Shown piece after piece: positions 29,283 through 39,470 of a stretch of 64,000 nt of DNA (the first letter of the stretch is position 1; each line of letters opens with the position of its first letter). The stretch is from Lonsdalea britannica (lineage in GTDB: Bacteria; Pseudomonadota; Gammaproteobacteria; Enterobacterales; Enterobacteriaceae), in contig NZ_LUTN01000013.1 in assembly GCF_002111595.1 (NCBI RefSeq), forward strand, positions 1 through 64,000, in the 5' to 3' direction. Both the position numbers and the translations under genes were made by a program. Under the pieces are notes generated by a model that made no database searches, was not told the DNA's origin, and was given only the letters and a program-made list of their open reading frames with translations.

Positions 29283-30233
29283 TCATCCCTGACCGAGCGT
29301 CTCTTCGCCGTCGATCAATCGCTGCAAGCGGTCGGGAAACGCCTGTGCAAACCGTTGCAGGTGTTCGGTCACGGTATCGACCAGCGCAGAGGCGGGGCGG
29401 TGCAGCGGGCGAATCAGGCTGACGGTAAAAGGGACGTCGATGCTGAAACGGCGGACGACCACGCCGTGACCCGAGGCGGCGTAGTCCGCGGCGGTCAGCG
29501 GATTGACGATGGACAGGCCCACGCCAGCGCGCACCATCGCGCAGACCGAGGCGGCGCTGTGCGTTTCCATCACCATACTGCGCTCCACGCCTGCTTCCTG
29601 AAACAGATGGTCGAGCCACTGACGATAGCTGTCCGCGCTGGACAGGCTAATAAACGGCTGGTGGCGAAAATCTTCCGGCGTCAGCACCGGCTTGCTGGCG
29701 AGCGGATGGCGGGACGGCAGCACGCACACTTCGCTGAGCTGCATCAGCGTCTGACGCTCGGTGCCTGCGGGCGTCGCGCTGTTTTCGGTCAGCCCCAGAT
29801 CGTGACGCTGCGCGGACAGCCACTCTTCAAGCAGCGGCGACTCCTGGGGAATAATATGCAGATTGAGCGTCGGGTATTCCGCCAGCAGCGGCTGACACAC
29901 TTCCGGCAGCAGGGACTGGGAAAAGACCGGCAGGCAGGCGATGGACAGCTGCGCCTGCTGAAAGCGCCGGATATCATCGGCGGCGCTGACAATCCGGTCG
30001 AGTCCGTAATAAGAACGCTGGACCTCTTCAAAGAGCTGTAGCCCCTGCGCGGTCGGATGCAGGCGGCCGCGCACCCGTTCGAACAACGCCATCTGCATGA
30101 GATGCTCGAAACGCGCCAGCTCGCGGCTCACCGTCGGCTGCGACGTATTGAGCAGGCTGGCGGCTTCCGTCAGGTTGCCGGTGGTCATCACGGCATGAAA
30201 AATTTCGATATGTCGCAGGGAGATGGCGGCCAC
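29283..30233 (-). CDS. lysR: LysR, activator of lysA (LysR-type regulator)
   Basis: The 316-aa regulator has an N-terminal winged helix-turn-helix (LTEAASLLNTSQPTVSRELA, residues 20-39) and a LysR substrate-binding domain. It matches E. coli LysR almost throughout: LSIACLPVFSQS, PQESPLLEEWLSAQRHDLGL and ETHSAASVCAMVRAGVG. It activates lysA when diaminopimelate is available and lysine is low. The start GTG at 30233 (MAAISLRHIEIFH) is chosen because GAGG lies 8 bases upstream and E. coli LysR begins the same way. It is divergent from lysA, sharing a 128-base control region. Confidence 0.95.
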   Translation of the reverse strand: MAAISLRHIEIFHAVMTTGNLTEAASLLNTSQPTVSRELARFEHLMQMALFERVRGRLHPTAQGLQLFEEVQRSYYGLDRIVSAADDIRRFQQAQLSIACLPVFSQSLLPEVCQPLLAEYPTLNLHIIPQESPLLEEWLSAQRHDLGLTENSATPAGTERQTLMQLSEVCVLPSRHPLASKPVLTPEDFRHQPFISLSSADSYRQWLDHLFQEAGVERSMVMETHSAASVCAMVRAGVGLSIVNPLTAADYAASGHGVVVRRFSIDVPFTVSLIRPLHRPASALVDTVTEHLQRFAQAFPDRLQRLIDGEETLGQG

Positions 30234-30361
30234 GGTAGACACCTCGCTTGGGGATAAAGCCATATCATAAATGAATAGACTCTGCGTAAAAGGATATTTG
30301 TCTCCCTCGCGGGGGATTTCGCACAATGCAGACATGATTTGATTGATCAGGTTTTGACCCT

Positions 30362-31624
30362 ATGCCGCACGATCTTAATACCGCTTCTCACGCACTCAAT
30401 GCAGACAGCCTGCGGGCGCTGCCGTCACGTTTCGGCTGCCCGGTCTGGGCCTACGATGCCGACACCATCGTCAGCCGCATCGCCCAGCTGCGCGACTTCG
30501 ACACCATCCGTTTCGCCCAGAAGGCGTGTTCCAACATTCATATTCTGGCGTTGATGCGCCAGCACGGCGTCAAGGTCGACTCCGTCTCGCTGGGCGAGAT
30601 CGAGCGTGCGCTGGCCGCCGGATTCCAGCCGGGAACGCCGGATCATGAAATCGTCTTTACCGCCGATCTGCTGGATCACGCCACGCTGGAACGGGTGGCG
30701 GCGCTGAACATTCCCGTCAACGCCGGTTCCGTGGACATGCTGCATCAGCTCGGCGCCGTGTCACCGGGGCATCCGGTCTGGCTGCGCGTTAATCCGGGCT
30801 TCGGTCACGGACACAGCCAGAAAACCAATACGGGCGGCGAAAACAGCAAGCACGGTATCTGGTACGGCGATTTGCCGCTGGCGCTGGCGGCGATCGAACG
30901 CCATCAGCTCAAACTGGTGGGCATGCACATGCACATTGGCTCCGGCGTGGACTACGGTCATCTGGAACAGGTGTGCGATGCGATGGTGCAGCAGGTGATC
31001 GACTTCGGTCAGGATCTGGACGCCATCTCCGCAGGCGGTGGTCTCTCCATCCCTTACCGTGACGGCGAAGAGTCGATCGATACGCAACACTATTACGGGC
31101 TGTGGAACGGCGCGCGTGAGCGTATCGCCGCGCACCTCGGCCATCCGGTCACGCTGGAGATCGAACCGGGTCGTTTCCTGATGGCGGAAGCGGGCGTATT
31201 GGTGGCGGAAGTGCGGGCCGTCAAGGCAATGGGCAGCCGTCACTTCGTTCTGGTCGACGCCGGGTTTAACGATCTGATGCGCCCGGCGATGTACGGCAGC
31301 TATCACCACATCACCTTATTGCCGGGAGATGGCCGCGCCGTGGATGGCGCCGCGCTGCGCGACACGGTCGTAGCAGGGCCGCTGTGCGAGTCCGGCGACG
31401 TCTTTACCCAGCAGGCGGGCGGCGGCGTCGAAACCATCGCCCTGCCGGACGCCAACGTCGGAGACTATCTGGTTTTCCACGACACCGGGGCCTATGGCGC
31501 GTCGATGTCGTCTAACTACAACAGCCGTCCGCTGCTGCCGGAAGTGTTATTCGAAGACGGCGAGCCGCGCCTGATCCGCCGTCGACAGACGGTGGAAGAG
31601 CTGCTGGCGCTGGAACAGCTGTAA
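30362..31624 (+). CDS. lysA: Diaminopimelate decarboxylase
   Basis: This 420-aa PLP enzyme of the alanine-racemase-like fold III class catalyses the last step of lysine synthesis, decarboxylating meso-diaminopimelate. The PLP lysine lies in FAQKACSNIHIL (about residue 53). Substrate and PLP loops GVKVDSVSLGEIERAL, NPGFGHGH, EPGRFLMAEAG and CESGDV (the active-site cysteine) are present, and the C-terminal HDTGAYGASMSSNYN is typical. It is divergent from lysR, as in E. coli. Confidence 0.98.
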   Translation: MPHDLNTASHALNADSLRALPSRFGCPVWAYDADTIVSRIAQLRDFDTIRFAQKACSNIHILALMRQHGVKVDSVSLGEIERALAAGFQPGTPDHEIVFTADLLDHATLERVAALNIPVNAGSVDMLHQLGAVSPGHPVWLRVNPGFGHGHSQKTNTGGENSKHGIWYGDLPLALAAIERHQLKLVGMHMHIGSGVDYGHLEQVCDAMVQQVIDFGQDLDAISAGGGLSIPYRDGEESIDTQHYYGLWNGARERIAAHLGHPVTLEIEPGRFLMAEAGVLVAEVRAVKAMGSRHFVLVDAGFNDLMRPAMYGSYHHITLLPGDGRAVDGAALRDTVVAGPLCESGDVFTQQAGGGVETIALPDANVGDYLVFHDTGAYGASMSSNYNSRPLLPEVLFEDGEPRLIRRRQTVEELLALEQL

Positions 31625-31633
31625 TCCTTCTCT

Positions 31634-31660
31634 CGCCTCTCCCTGCATCAGGGAGGGGCG
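31634..31660 (+). terminator. Probable terminator of lysA
   Basis: An 11-bp GC-rich stem with one G-T pair (31634-31644 with 31650-31660) lies 9 bases after the lysA stop. It is followed by TCATCTCTT and not a strict T run. Confidence 0.55.
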
Positions 31661-31896
31661 TCATCTCTTGGTCTCATCGCTCCTCACGTCTGTGATAGGT
31701 CTCTCCCCGTCTTGTCTTTCCACACGGTTTTCTCCGTGATTTCCCGTGCTTATTTTGTGTTTGCGCACATAGGTGAATACCACCGCCAGCCCTAAAATAA
31801 GGGCTATCAAATCGTGGCTTTACCTTATTGGCGCCCGTCGTCGCAACACCGTTTCTCTACCCTATGCAACAGATATAACAATAAAGAGGTCATACT

Positions 31897-33204
31897 ATGA
31901 ACGGCATGGAACCCCTTGGTTGGTATGGAGCTTTAATCGGTCTATTCATTGCCATCTTCTTGATTCTGAGAAAAATAAATCCTGTCTATTCGCTGTTTTT
32001 CGGTGCCATCGCGGGTGCCGTGATCGGCGGCGCGAGTCTTGATCAGACGCTGGCTTTACTGACCACCGGGACGCAAAGCGTGATGGGGACGGTCATCCGC
32101 GTACTGGCCGCCGGGGTACTGGCTGGCGTGATGATGGAGTCCGGCGCGGCGGAAACTATCGCTCAGGCGGTGGTGAAAAAAATGGGCGAGGGCAAGGCGA
32201 TCCTGGCGCTGGCGTTAGCCACTATGATCATCACCGCCGTCGGCGTGTTTATCCCGGTCGCGGTGCTGATCGTCGCGCCCATCGCGCTGTCGGTCGGCAA
32301 TAAAATGGGGATCTCGAAGATGGCGCTGCTGTTGGCGCTCTCCGGCGGCGGCAAGGCGGGCAACATCATTTCCCCGAATCCGAACGCCATTGCGGCGGCC
32401 AACGGTTTCCACATCACCTTGAGCGATGTGATGATCGCCGGTTTCATTCCCGCTGTGGGCGGTTTGCTGATGACGATCCTGATCGCGGGTTTGTTGAAAA
32501 ACAAAGGCGCCAAGGTGACCGAAGAGGAAGTCGCCGCGCTGTCCGCGCATCAGCCCGCGGGCGACAAACGCTACCCGCCGCTGCATCAGGCGATCGTTGC
32601 GCCGCTGGTGGCGGTGATCCTGCTGATGATCAATCCTATCGGCTCGATCCTGCATATCCCGCTGCTCTCCGAGTGTAAGCTGGATGCGCTGTACGTCCTG
32701 CCCATCGCCGGGATCGTCGGCCTGCTGGCGATGGGACAGCATCGAAAACTGATCGCCTACACCGCGTCCGGGCTGGAGAAAATGACGGCGACGGTCCTGA
32801 TCCTGATCGGCGCCGGGGCGATAGCCGGTCTGATTGCGGCGTCGAATCTGTCGACGCAGGTGGTGGCGATCATCAACCTGATGGGGATCTCAGGCACGTT
32901 CCTGGCGCCGATTTCCGGGATCCTGATGGCGGCAGCGACGGCGTCGACGTCCACCGGCGTCATTCTGGCGACCGGCACGTTCGGCAGCGCTATCGCCAAC
33001 GTCGGCGGCAGTCCGATCGCCTCCGCGGTCATGGTGCACACCGGGGCAACCGTGATCGACTCTCTGCCGCAGGGCAACTACTTCCACGTGACCGCCGGCA
33101 GCATGAACATGGCGCTGCGCCAACGTATGTCGCTCATTCCTTATGAAGCGATGGTGGGCGGCACCATGACGATAATCGCCACCGTGCTGTACGGCCTCCT
33201 TTAA
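31897..33204 (+). CDS. GntP family organic-acid permease
   Basis: The 435-aa inner-membrane protein of the GntP family has about 12 hydrophobic helices. Family features include the gluconate-permease-like GVFIPVAVLIVAPIALSVGNK, LALSGGGKAGNIISPNPNA (about residues 148-166) and the STSTGVILATGTFGSA segment. AGAGG lies 7 bases before the ATG. It heads a three-gene set with glycerate kinase and a CdaR-type regulator (11-21 bases to the next start), so glycerate or a related sugar acid is the likely substrate; this is inferred from context. Confidence 0.88.
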   Translation: MNGMEPLGWYGALIGLFIAIFLILRKINPVYSLFFGAIAGAVIGGASLDQTLALLTTGTQSVMGTVIRVLAAGVLAGVMMESGAAETIAQAVVKKMGEGKAILALALATMIITAVGVFIPVAVLIVAPIALSVGNKMGISKMALLLALSGGGKAGNIISPNPNAIAAANGFHITLSDVMIAGFIPAVGGLLMTILIAGLLKNKGAKVTEEEVAALSAHQPAGDKRYPPLHQAIVAPLVAVILLMINPIGSILHIPLLSECKLDALYVLPIAGIVGLLAMGQHRKLIAYTASGLEKMTATVLILIGAGAIAGLIAASNLSTQVVAIINLMGISGTFLAPISGILMAAATASTSTGVILATGTFGSAIANVGGSPIASAVMVHTGATVIDSLPQGNYFHVTAGSMNMALRQRMSLIPYEAMVGGTMTIIATVLYGLL

Positions 33205-33224
33205 CCCGTGACGAGATGATTCCT

Positions 33225-34388
33225 ATGAAACATGAAACCTTTGTACTGGCGCCGGATTCATTCAAAGAGAGCATGACCGCGAAAGAGGTCTGCGTGGCGA
33301 TGGAGAAAGGGCTGCGCAAGGTCTTTCCCGAAGCGAACTACATTCATGTCCCGATGGCGGACGGCGGCGAAGGCACTGTGCAGTCGCTGGTCGACGCCAC
33401 CCAGGGCGAGCTGTTTCACCTGTCGGTGACCGGGCCGCTAGGTACGCCGGTGGACGCGGTCTACGGCATCATGGGCGACGGTGATGTGGGGGTGATTGAA
33501 ATGGCCTCCGCCAGCGGTATCCACCACGTCAATGCGCAGACCCGCAACCCGCAGGTGACGACGACCTACGGCACCGGCGAACTGATCCGCGCCTGTCTGG
33601 ATAAGGGGATAGAAAAAATCATCCTCGGAATCGGCGGCAGCGCGACCAACGACGGCGGCGCGGGGATGGCCGAAGCGCTTGGCGCTCGCTTCTTCGACGG
33701 CGACGATAAACCGCTGCCGCGCGGCGGCGGGGCGCTCGGACAGCTGAAGCGCATTGACGTGAGTGGACTGGATCCGCGTCTGGCGCAGGTCGAGATCATC
33801 GTGGCCTGCGACGTCACTAATCCGCTGTGCGGCGAGCAGGGCGCTTCCCACGTCTTTGGACCGCAAAAGGGGGCGACGCCGGAGATGGTGGCTCAGCTGG
33901 ACGCCAACCTGTCTCACTATGCCGACGTGGTGTTACAGCAGTTGGGCAAATCCGTGGCGACGGCGCCGGGGGCGGGTGCCGCAGGCGGACTGGGGGCGGG
34001 GCTGATGGCTTTCACGCGCTGTGTGATGCAAAAAGGCATTGATATCGTCATCGAATACAGCGGCCTGCGGGACACGTTACGGGGGGCGGACTACTGCTTG
34101 ACGGGCGAGGGGCGCATCGACAGTCAGACCCGCTTCGGCAAAACGCCTTATGGCGTGGCGAAGACCGCGCAGGCGCTGCAGGTGCCGGTGATCGCCGTGT
34201 CCGGCTGCGTCGGCGACGGCATCGAATCTCTCTATGAGGAAGGGATCGATGTCATCTTCGGGATGATCCCCCGCGCCGATCCGCTGGCGTCCTTGTTGCA
34301 AGAGGGGCCTGCGAATATGGAACGGGCCTGTGAAAACATCGGCCGCTTAATCCGTATTTCCCAGGCGAGAGCGGCGTCCAGAAGTTAG
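33225..34388 (+). CDS. Glycerate kinase (GarK/GlxK family)
   Basis: The 387-aa kinase phosphorylates D-glycerate; in the GarK/GlxK family the product is 2-phosphoglycerate. Typical motifs are LAPDSFKESMTAKEVC at the N-terminus, PMADGGEGTVQSLV (about residues 43-56), LGIGGSATNDGGAGMAEALG and CLTGEGRIDSQTRFGKTP. The ATG at 33225 (MKHETFVL) is preferred; an ATG 9 bases earlier directly abuts the only GAG. It lies between the permease and the CdaR-like regulator, completing a glycerate/sugar-diacid utilisation unit. The gar/gud dehydratase and aldolase genes are not here. Confidence 0.92.
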   Translation: MKHETFVLAPDSFKESMTAKEVCVAMEKGLRKVFPEANYIHVPMADGGEGTVQSLVDATQGELFHLSVTGPLGTPVDAVYGIMGDGDVGVIEMASASGIHHVNAQTRNPQVTTTYGTGELIRACLDKGIEKIILGIGGSATNDGGAGMAEALGARFFDGDDKPLPRGGGALGQLKRIDVSGLDPRLAQVEIIVACDVTNPLCGEQGASHVFGPQKGATPEMVAQLDANLSHYADVVLQQLGKSVATAPGAGAAGGLGAGLMAFTRCVMQKGIDIVIEYSGLRDTLRGADYCLTGEGRIDSQTRFGKTPYGVAKTAQALQVPVIAVSGCVGDGIESLYEEGIDVIFGMIPRADPLASLLQEGPANMERACENIGRLIRISQARAASRS

Positions 34389-34482
34389 CCCCGGCATTTC
34401 GTCGGGGCGCGATCATGCTAGGCTGAGTGTGCAGGCGAGCGCGGTGATGCCGCTCGTCTGCGTCACCGTCTGGAGAAAAGAC

Positions 34483-35649
34483 ATGTCGGATTACCATTTT
34501 GACGCCACGCTGGCCGGTGCCATTGTCGCGCGCACGATGCAGATCATCGAATGCAACGTGAACGTGATGGATGCGACGGGGAGAATTATCGGCAGCGGCG
34601 ACAAGGAGCGTATCGGCGAAATTCATGAGGGCGCGCTGTTGGCGCTCACGCAGGAACGTATCGTCACCATCGACGACGCGTCCATGCACATCTTGCAGGG
34701 CGTGAAACCCGGCATCAATCTTCCTCTGCGGCTCGACGGCGTGATCGTCGGGGTGGTGGGCTTAACGGGTCAACCGGACGGACTGCGCCAGTATGGCGAA
34801 CTGGTCTGCATGACGGCGGAAATGATGCTGGAGCAGGCGCGGCTTATGCAGCTGCTGGCGCGCAACAGCCGTCAGCGCGAAGAGCTGGTGTTGAACCTGA
34901 TCCGCAGCGATACCTACTCCGAGACGGTCAGCGAATGGGCGCGGCGGTTGGGGATAGACCTGCAAAAACCGCGCGTCGCACTGGTGGTCGAGTTGGACAG
35001 CGGCCAGTTGGGCGTCAGTACGGCGATGACCGAGCTACAGCAGTTTCAGAACCTGCTGACGGAGCCGGGCATGGCGTCGGAGCGGGAAGAGGGGCTGATG
35101 GCGATAGTCTCTTTGACCGAGATGGTGGTGTTGCAGCCGCTATCCGAGCATGGCCGCTGGGATCCCGACGCGCATCTGCGGCGTATCCAGCTGTTATACC
35201 AGCGTCTGCATGATGAAAGCCCCCTGCGGGTGCGGCTGGCGTTGGGCAACTTTTTCCCCGGCGAAGGCGGCCTGCAACGCTCCTATCAGACGGCGAAGAC
35301 CACCATGAAAGTGGGCAAACAGCGTCAGCCTGACGCGCATTGCTACAGCTATCAGGATATGGCGCTGCCGGTGCTGCTGGACAGCCTGCGCGGCGGCTGG
35401 CAGGCCAATGAGCTGATGCAGCCGCTAAGACGGCTGCGGGCGATGGACGGCAACGGGATCTTTCGCAAAACGCTCTACAGCTGGTTCTGCTACAACCTGC
35501 AAAACACGGTCACGGCCAACGCGCTGTATATCCATAAAAATACGCTGGAATACCGTTTGCACCGTATCTCGGACATTACCGGACTGAACCTCTCCCGCGT
35601 CGACGACCGCCTGTTGCTGTATATCGCGCTCCAGCTGGAAGACGGGTGA
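34483..35649 (+). CDS. cdaR: CdaR-type sugar diacid regulator
   Basis: The 388-aa regulator resembles CdaR (385 aa in E. coli), which activates galactarate, glucarate and glycerate use. The N-terminal putative sugar-diacid recognition domain (residues 3-135, HFDATLAGAIVARTMQIIEC and NVNVMDATGRIIGSGD) is followed by a middle GGDEF-like region and a C-terminal PucR-type helix-turn-helix (TVTANALYIHKNTLEYRLHR). GGAG precedes the ATG at 34483. In E. coli cdaR is unlinked to garK; here linkage to permease and kinase supports local control. It converges with the LacI regulator gene, only 13 bases apart. Confidence 0.88.
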   Translation: MSDYHFDATLAGAIVARTMQIIECNVNVMDATGRIIGSGDKERIGEIHEGALLALTQERIVTIDDASMHILQGVKPGINLPLRLDGVIVGVVGLTGQPDGLRQYGELVCMTAEMMLEQARLMQLLARNSRQREELVLNLIRSDTYSETVSEWARRLGIDLQKPRVALVVELDSGQLGVSTAMTELQQFQNLLTEPGMASEREEGLMAIVSLTEMVVLQPLSEHGRWDPDAHLRRIQLLYQRLHDESPLRVRLALGNFFPGEGGLQRSYQTAKTTMKVGKQRQPDAHCYSYQDMALPVLLDSLRGGWQANELMQPLRRLRAMDGNGIFRKTLYSWFCYNLQNTVTANALYIHKNTLEYRLHRISDITGLNLSRVDDRLLLYIALQLEDG

Positions 35650-35662
35650 TTCGCCGAGCCGA

Positions 35663-36685
35663 TTATGGATGGGCGGCGGGGGCGTAAGGTCCGGGTCGGA
35701 CGGAATCGCGAATTTTCAGCTCGCCGGTGAACGGCGTCAGCGGGGCGGCTTCCTCGCCGGAAATCAGACGTAGCGCCTGCTGAATGGCGGCGCTCATCAT
35801 CTCTTCGATCGGCAGATACACCGTTGACAACGACGGACTCAGAAAGGCGGCGTTCGGCTCATCGTCAAAGCCGAACAGGGACAGATCCTCCGGCAACGTT
35901 TTGCCTGCTTCGCTGAACGCCTTCATCGCGCCGATACACATATCATCATTGCTGGAGAACAGCGCGCTGAACTCGACCCCGCGGGCCAGCAGGGCATGCG
36001 CGGCGAGATAGCCGCTCTCCACGCTGCTATCGCCGTGGACGATCCGCAGGGGATCGATCGCCAGACCGTGGTGACGCAGTGCGGCTTCATAGCCGGAGAG
36101 GCGAGCCTGTGAGGTCGGCGTGGTCATCGGTCCGGTGATGCAGGCGATCTCGCGGTGGCCTTGGGTGATCAGATAGTCGACGACCTGAAACGCCGCGCGC
36201 TGTTGTTCAAAGACGACGCTGCGATCGCGCCTCTGCGGCAAATCGCGGTTGATGACCACAATCGGGACACTGGACTCCGCCAGTAGCGTCATCAGCTCCT
36301 GCTCGGACATGTGGCGGGTATAAAGAATGATGGCGTCGCAGCGACGGTCGGCCAGCAGTTGAACCGACTGGCGTTCGTCTTCCGGCGTATCGTGTCCGTC
36401 GGTGACGATCAGGTGTTTGCCGCTGCTTTCGGTCAGTTCTGCGGCCCGTCGCAGCAGGCGACCGAAGTAGGGGCCATCGAAGTGGGAGACGACGAGCCCG
36501 ATGCTGTTGGAACTGCGATTGGCCAGCGAACGCGCGAGAAAGTTAGGCCGGTAGCCCAACTCGGCCATGGCCTTGAAAACGGTTTCCCGCGTGCTGGCTT
36601 TGACCTGGCCGGTGCCATTAAGCACGCGCGACACGGTCGCTTTCGAAACACCGGCGTGGTGAGCCACATCAAGCATGGTTTTCAT
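35663..36685 (-). CDS. LacI/GalR family regulator (AscG-like) in the galR position
   Basis: The 340-aa repressor has an N-terminal LacI helix-turn-helix (MLDVAHHAGVSKATVSRVLNGTG, within residues 4-26) and a periplasmic-binding-like sugar-sensing core (NSIGLVVSHFDGPYFGRLL through LFGFDDEPNAAFLSP). By position it stands where E. coli has galR, next to the omr sRNA and aas. By sequence it looks more like AscG (KATVSRVL, SNDDMCIGAMKA) than GalR, so I give no symbol. A beta-glucoside or related sugar is a plausible effector. Confidence 0.85.
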   Translation of the reverse strand: MKTMLDVAHHAGVSKATVSRVLNGTGQVKASTRETVFKAMAELGYRPNFLARSLANRSSNSIGLVVSHFDGPYFGRLLRRAAELTESSGKHLIVTDGHDTPEDERQSVQLLADRRCDAIILYTRHMSEQELMTLLAESSVPIVVINRDLPQRRDRSVVFEQQRAAFQVVDYLITQGHREIACITGPMTTPTSQARLSGYEAALRHHGLAIDPLRIVHGDSSVESGYLAAHALLARGVEFSALFSSNDDMCIGAMKAFSEAGKTLPEDLSLFGFDDEPNAAFLSPSLSTVYLPIEEMMSAAIQQALRLISGEEAAPLTPFTGELKIRDSVRPGPYAPAAHP

Positions 36686-36934
36686 GGCGTTATACCCGTT
36701 TTCAGTTGATCGGTCTGAGTTCGCATACTATCACAAGGGCGAAAAAGCGCGCACAGGGTGCGGGCGCGCGACGGCGTTTCAGGACGACGACGCCCCTCGT
36801 TAGAGCTTGGAAATAGCCCTAATCACCCGACGTGATTACATGGCGGGTCAGAATTTTACAGATGGTTGCACTTCGTGCAGTTATCTTGCGATTCGCGACT
36901 AGAGAATAAATACCCGACTCTCTAGAGTGAAAGT

Positions 36935-37026
36935 CCCAGAGGTATTAATGGGTGACAAGTGGATGTGATGTTCACCATGAACCATATTTATTTCACCAAC
37001 CTACGCGGATGCGTAGGTTTTTTTTT
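36935..37026 (+). ncRNA. omrA: OmrA/OmrB-type small RNA
   Basis: The transcript should begin CCCAGAGGTATTAATGGGTG, closely matching the conserved 5' end of E. coli OmrA/OmrB, the seed that pairs with ompT, cirA, csgD and ompR mRNAs. It ends in the equally conserved ACCAACCTACGCGGATGCG hairpin region followed by nine T residues. A -10-like TAGAGT lies 6 bases upstream of the start. The location between a LacI-family gene and aas is where E. coli carries omrA and omrB. Only one copy is present here, so A versus B cannot be assigned; OmpR control is expected from E. coli. Confidence 0.92.
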
Positions 37027-37307
37027 GCCTGTCGTTTACTCCCGTTTGAGACATTCTGTCCCTTTCGCTGCGCGCAAATCCCTGCCTGAATCGACCCTTT
37101 AGCGTCCGCCGCAGTCATCCCTGTTACGCGATTCACCTTCTCCTCCTGGTTTTCGGCCGCGGTATCGTACCAGTGCTCGTCGTAAAGACGCTTATTCTGG
37201 TGGCAATGGGTTGGCTATAGTATTTTGTGCCATTAAATTCGTTTAAAACCCCGCGCAAACGTTGCGCCGATGGTGTGCCAGCGAGGGGGGTTACCTAGGG
37301 AGATGGG

Positions 37308-39470
37308 ATGATTTATAACGCACTACGCTGGCTGTTGCGTCGCCTGTACCGTATCGAAATCACCGGGGATGATCGTGTCTTCCGGCAGTCAAAACTCCTG
37401 ATTACGCCGAATCACGCGTCCTTTATGGACGGCGTGCTGCTGGCCTTGTTCCTGCCTCTGCAAGAAAAACCGATTTTTGCCGTCTACTCCACCATCGCTG
37501 ACCGTTGGTTTATGCAGTGGACGAAGAAGTTTGTGGATTTTGTGGCGCTGGACCCGACACAGCCAATGGCCATCAAACACCTGATCCGCGTGGTGGAGCA
37601 GGGGCGGCCGGTGGTGGTGTTCCCGGAAGGGCGCATCACGGTGACCGGCGCTCTGATGAAAATCTACAGCGGCGCGGCGTTTGTGGCGGCGCGTTCAGGG
37701 GCGACCGTCGTCCCGGTGCGTCTGGAAGGACCGGAGTTCACGTTCTTCGGCCGTCTGCGCGGCGTGGTGAGGCGGCGTCTCTTCCCGCAGATCTCCCTGC
37801 ATTGGCTGCCCGCCGTGAAGCTGCCGATGCCGGATGCCAGTAGTGCGCGTGAGCGCCGTGAGCTGGCGGGCGAGCATCTGCACCGCATCATGATGGAAGC
37901 CCGGATGGCGGTGCGACCTCGCCATACGTTATATCAGGCCTTTTTGGCCGCCTGCGGCCGCTATGGTTACGGCTCCTCCAGTATTGAAGACGTCGCCATG
38001 CAGGAAGACAGCTACCACGGCCTGCTGAAAAAATCGCTGGGGGTATCGCGGATCCTGCAACGCTTCACGGCAGACAAAGAGCACGTCGGCCTGCTGCTGC
38101 CGAACGCGACTGTCACCGCCGCCGCTATTCTGGGCTGCTCCCTGAGCGGCCGTGTCCCGGCGATGCTCAACTACACCGCTGGGACGAAAGGGCTGCAGAG
38201 CGCGATTTTGGCGGCCAGCCTCAAAACGATCGTGACCTCGCGCCAGTTTCTTGAAAAAGGCAAGCTGACCCATCTCCCCCAGGAGGTGAAAGACGTTAAC
38301 TGGGTCTATCTGGAAGATCTGAAGGGGACGGTGACGATCGTCGATAAGCTGTGGATCCTGTTCCATCTGCTCTTCCCCGCGCAGGCGATGGTGCCGCAGG
38401 AGCCTGACGATGCTGCGATGATCCTGTTTACTTCGGGTTCTGAGGGGCACCCGAAAGGCGTGGTGCATACGCACAGCAGCCTGCTGGCGAACGTCGAACA
38501 GATCCGCACGGTGTCCGACTTCACGCCGCAAGATCGTTTCATGTCCGCGCTGCCGCTGTTTCATGCTTTTGGGCTAACGGTGGGGTTGCTGACGCCGTTG
38601 ATGACCGGCGCCAAAGTGTTTCTGTATCCCAGTCCTTTGCATTACCGCATCGTGCCGGAGCTGGTGTATGACCGTAATTGCACCGTGCTGTTCGGCACCT
38701 CGACCTTCCTGGGCAACTATGCGCGCTATGCGCACCCATACGACTTCACCCGATTGCGTTACGTCGTCGCCGGGGCGGAAAAACTCTCGGATACCACGCG
38801 TGATCTGTGGCAGGAACGTTTCGGCATTCGCATTCTGGAAGGTTATGGCGTCACGGAATGCGCGCCTGTGGTTGCGATAAACGTGCCGATGGCGGCCAAA
38901 CCCCATACCGTCGGACAACTGCTGCCGGAGATGGAAGGACGCCTGATCCCGGTGCCGGGAATTACCGCGGGCGCTCGTTTGCAACTGCGTGGACCGAACG
39001 TGATGAAAGGGTATCTCCGCGTCGAACAGCCCGGCGTCCTGGAAGCGCCTGCCGCCGAAAACGCGCAGGGTGAGCGGGAAGACGGCTGGTATGACACCGG
39101 CGATATCGTCACACTGGATGAACAGGGTTTCTGCGCCATCGTGGGGCGCGTGAAACGGTTCGCTAAACTGGCGGGCGAAATGGTCTCGCTGGAAAGCGTG
39201 GAGCAGTTGGCGTTGCAGGCGTCCCCAAACGCGCAGCACGCGGCCAGCGCGCGTAGCGACAGCAGCAAAGGGGAAGCGCTGGTGCTGTTCACCACCGACG
39301 CCGATCTGACGCGTGACCAATTGCAGGTGCAGGCGCGCCAGCACGGCGTCCCAGAGCTGGCGGTGCCGCGTGATATTCGCTATGTGAAGGCGTTGCCGAT
39401 GTTGGGCAGCGGCAAGCCGGATTTCGTCACGCTGCGTCAGATGGCGGAAGATCAGGAGCGCACCGCATGA
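37308..39470 (+). CDS. aas: Bifunctional 2-acylglycerophosphoethanolamine acyltransferase / acyl-ACP synthetase
   Basis: Aas re-acylates lysophosphatidylethanolamine at the inner membrane, activating fatty acids onto bound ACP. The N-terminal acyltransferase (residues 10-190) has the catalytic NHASFMDG (HX4D) and FPEGRIT. The AMP-forming ligase domain (230-700) has [26 protein letters not shown] and GWYDTGDI. Length (720 aa) equals E. coli Aas (719). Its stop overlaps the lplT start by 4 bases, the conserved aas-lplT arrangement. Confidence 0.97.
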   Translation: MIYNALRWLLRRLYRIEITGDDRVFRQSKLLITPNHASFMDGVLLALFLPLQEKPIFAVYSTIADRWFMQWTKKFVDFVALDPTQPMAIKHLIRVVEQGRPVVVFPEGRITVTGALMKIYSGAAFVAARSGATVVPVRLEGPEFTFFGRLRGVVRRRLFPQISLHWLPAVKLPMPDASSARERRELAGEHLHRIMMEARMAVRPRHTLYQAFLAACGRYGYGSSSIEDVAMQEDSYHGLLKKSLGVSRILQRFTADKEHVGLLLPNATVTAAAILGCSLSGRVPAMLNYTAGTKGLQSAILAASLKTIVTSRQFLEKGKLTHLPQEVKDVNWVYLEDLKGTVTIVDKLWILFHLLFPAQAMVPQEPDDAAMILFTSGSEGHPKGVVHTHSSLLANVEQIRTVSDFTPQDRFMSALPLFHAFGLTVGLLTPLMTGAKVFLYPSPLHYRIVPELVYDRNCTVLFGTSTFLGNYARYAHPYDFTRLRYVVAGAEKLSDTTRDLWQERFGIRILEGYGVTECAPVVAINVPMAAKPHTVGQLLPEMEGRLIPVPGITAGARLQLRGPNVMKGYLRVEQPGVLEAPAAENAQGEREDGWYDTGDIVTLDEQGFCAIVGRVKRFAKLAGEMVSLESVEQLALQASPNAQHAASARSDSSKGEALVLFTTDADLTRDQLQVQARQHGVPELAVPRDIRYVKALPMLGSGKPDFVTLRQMAEDQERTA

